From contig CAVZII010000005.1 of NCBI GenBank assembly GCA_963775275.1, positions 2,294,001 to 2,358,000 on the forward strand: a DNA stretch of 64,000 nucleotides, written 5' to 3'. Under the pieces are notes generated by a model that had not been told where the DNA came from, did no database searches, and worked only from the letters and a program-made list of their open reading frames with translations. Source of the stretch: JANWHQ01 sp963775275 (lineage in GTDB: Bacteria; Pseudomonadota; Alphaproteobacteria; Caulobacterales; Caulobacteraceae). Both the position numbers and the translations under genes were made by a program. Shown piece after piece: positions 62,756-64,000 of the stretch. Positions within the stretch are counted from its first letter, which is position 1. Every line of letters starts with the position of its first letter.

Positions 62756-64000
62756 TCAGCCGGGGACCATCCAGGACAAGAGGTGCTGCTGGGCCGCGAC
62801 CAGCAGGCCGAGCAGCAAGGTCAGCACGAGGCTGTGCCCGAAGGTGCGCGCCAGCACGCGGCCCTCATGGCCCTTGAGCGCAGTCGTCGCCGCGCCGGTG
62901 GAAATGTTCTGCGGCGAGATCATCTTGCCCATCACGCCGCCCGAGGAATTGGTCGCGGCGAACAGCACGGGATTGAGGCCGAGCTGGCGCGCCGCCACGA
63001 CCTGCAGGTTGCCGAAGAGCGCGTTGCCCGAGGTGTCGCTGCCCGACAGGAACACGGCCACCCATCCCAGGAAGGCCGAGACAAAGGGGAACGCGGCCCC
63101 GGCCGACGCGACCGCCAGGCCCAGGGTGTAGGTCATGCCGGCGTAGTTCATCAGATAGGCCAGGGCGACGATCGCCATCACCGTCAGGACGGCGAGGCGG
63201 CACTGGCGCCACGCGGCCGCGACGGCGCCGAGGAAGCCTTTCGGCCCGAGTCCCACCAGCGGCGCGGTGATGAGGGCGGCGGCCAGGATCGCGGTGCCCG
63301 TGGCCAGCGGCTGGAAGGTCCAGACCGCCGCATAGGGCTTGGCGTAGAGGGTGATGAAGACGGCCTTGTCCAGGCCCGGCCAGGGGAGCTTGAGCTGGCC
63401 GATGGCGCTGAGCTTCAGCAGCGTCCAGCCGATCACCACGGCCGAGACCAGCACCCAGGGAAGCCAGCCTTGCCAGGCCGGCGCCTTGGCGACCTCGAGC
63501 CTCGCCGCCGCCGGGATGTCGGTGGCGAAGGCGGGGTCCGCGCGCGGTTTCCAGACGGCCAGGAAGGCGGTGGAGGCGACCAGCGAGACGAGCGAGGACA
63601 GGACGTCGGTCAGCGCGTAGCTGACGTAGTTGGAGACTGCGAACTGGGTCAGGGCGAAGCTCGCTCCGGCGACGAGCAGGATCGGCCAGAGCGCCTTCAG
63701 CGACCTCAACCCGCCGTAGGCGCCGATCACATAGAACGGCAGGATCAGGGCGAAGAGGGGCAGCTGGCGGCCGATCATGGCGCCCAGCGCGTGGTCGGGC
63801 AGGCCCGTCACGGCCGCAAGCGTGGTCACAGGGGCGCCCAGGGCCCCGAAGGCCACGGGCGCGGTGTTGAAGATCAGGGTGTAGGTCAGGGCCTCGAGCG
63901 GCTCGAAGCCGACCATGATCAAGAGCGCGCTGGTGATCGCCACAGGCGTCCCGAACCCCGCGACGCCTTCCAGAAGCGCGCCGAAGCAGAAGCCGACGAC
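62756..64000 (-). CDS. L-lactate permease (LctP/LldP) family transporter, 5' end beyond window
   Basis: A membrane carrier whose reading frame runs to the window edge. The partial start VVGFCFGALLEGVAGFGTPV is the typical early LctP motif. Hydrophobic helices follow through FLSGSDTSGNALFGNLQVVA, the highly conserved loop, and AATNSSGGVMGKMISPQNIS. The apparent GTG start at 63943 is internal. The C-terminal end is complete. It would take up lactate or glycolate by proton symport. It converges on the DUF6152-like gene with a 25-base gap. Confidence 0.92.
   Translation of the reverse strand, partial: VVGFCFGALLEGVAGFGTPVAITSALLIMVGFEPLEALTYTLIFNTAPVAFGALGAPVTTLAAVTGLPDHALGAMIGRQLPLFALILPFYVIGAYGGLRSLKALWPILLVAGASFALTQFAVSNYVSYALTDVLSSLVSLVASTAFLAVWKPRADPAFATDIPAAARLEVAKAPAWQGWLPWVLVSAVVIGWTLLKLSAIGQLKLPWPGLDKAVFITLYAKPYAAVWTFQPLATGTAILAAALITAPLVGLGPKGFLGAVAAAWRQCRLAVLTVMAIVALAYLMNYAGMTYTLGLAVASAGAAFPFVSAFLGWVAVFLSGSDTSGNALFGNLQVVAARQLGLNPVLFAATNSSGGVMGKMISPQNISTGAATTALKGHEGRVLARTFGHSLVLTLLLGLLVAAQQHLLSWMVPG

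Noticed and set aside
63943..63943. GTG at 63943 as the start of the lactate permease
   Set aside because: The conserved family motif continues upstream in frame to the window edge, so the gene is simply truncated by the window.

Overview
The window is about 64 kb of GC-rich chromosome, dense with genes and with very short intergenic gaps. The gene content points to an aerobic alphaproteobacterium, most likely of the Caulobacterales (Caulobacter/Phenylobacterium-like). The supporting signs are an aa3-type oxidase subunit IV of the alphaproteobacterial kind, a TonB-dependent receptor next to a TPR-sulfotransferase, TTGACG-type -35 boxes, ergothioneine genes, and GC-rich palindromic intergenic repeats. 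The lineage is an inference from content. No rRNA, tRNA, phage, transposase or CRISPR was seen.

Layout. (1) 1-8512: a surface-polysaccharide block with a 5'-truncated UDP-GlcNAc 2-epimerase, a GT-B glycosyltransferase, three capsule/surface-carbohydrate proteins, a methyltransferase and a sulfotransferase. (2) 8658-13284: an ergothioneine operon, egtB-egtD, followed by an ABC ATPase and a permease fused to its substrate-binding domain (EgtUV-like). (3) 13301-24598: a catabolic block with two SDRs, a cupin, two NTF2-like proteins, aldehyde dehydrogenase, LLM flavin oxidoreductase, a carotenoid-oxygenase-family enzyme with lignostilbene-dioxygenase signatures, a Zn-alcohol dehydrogenase, EthD and GMC proteins. 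(4) 24612-33237: a multi-PAS hybrid histidine kinase, two MFS transporters, two short MetE-like proteins and an RraA-family aldolase. (5) 33259-35885: a three-gene ABC-2 exporter. (6) 36045-40181: a CmcJ/NvfI-like oxygenase and a second RraA protein, divergent from YciI, LigJ-like hydratase and LigB-like dioxygenase genes. (7) 40372-43220: a CpxRA-like two-component system with a Spy/CpxP-like periplasmic protein. (8) 43423-47375: a divergent PRPP synthetase, a cytochrome oxidase subunit IV and an isoquinoline-oxidoreductase-type molybdoenzyme pair. (9) 47640-53194: TPR-sulfotransferase, TonB-dependent receptor, MarR-like regulator and a small protein. (10) 53507-57973: a LytS/LytTR two-component pair, a serine beta-lactamase-like hydrolase and an HExxH peptidase. 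(11) 58153-64000: an acyl-CoA operon (ACAD, CaiB-type CoA transferase, enoyl-CoA hydratase), two exported proteins and a truncated lactate-permease-family gene.

How it works together. Regions 3-6 read as an aromatic and lignin-dimer catabolic neighbourhood. An NTF2-like protein sits directly behind a stilbene-cleaving dioxygenase. LigD-like SDR, aldehyde dehydrogenase, LigB-like, LigJ-like and LigK/RraA-like functions could carry the products through a protocatechuate- or gallate-like meta-cleavage route. Transporters flank the block. The substrate is not provable from sequence alone.

Caution. Five otherwise well-conserved genes carry seven single-base frameshifts, several in G/C runs. Residual assembly indels are as likely as true pseudogenes.
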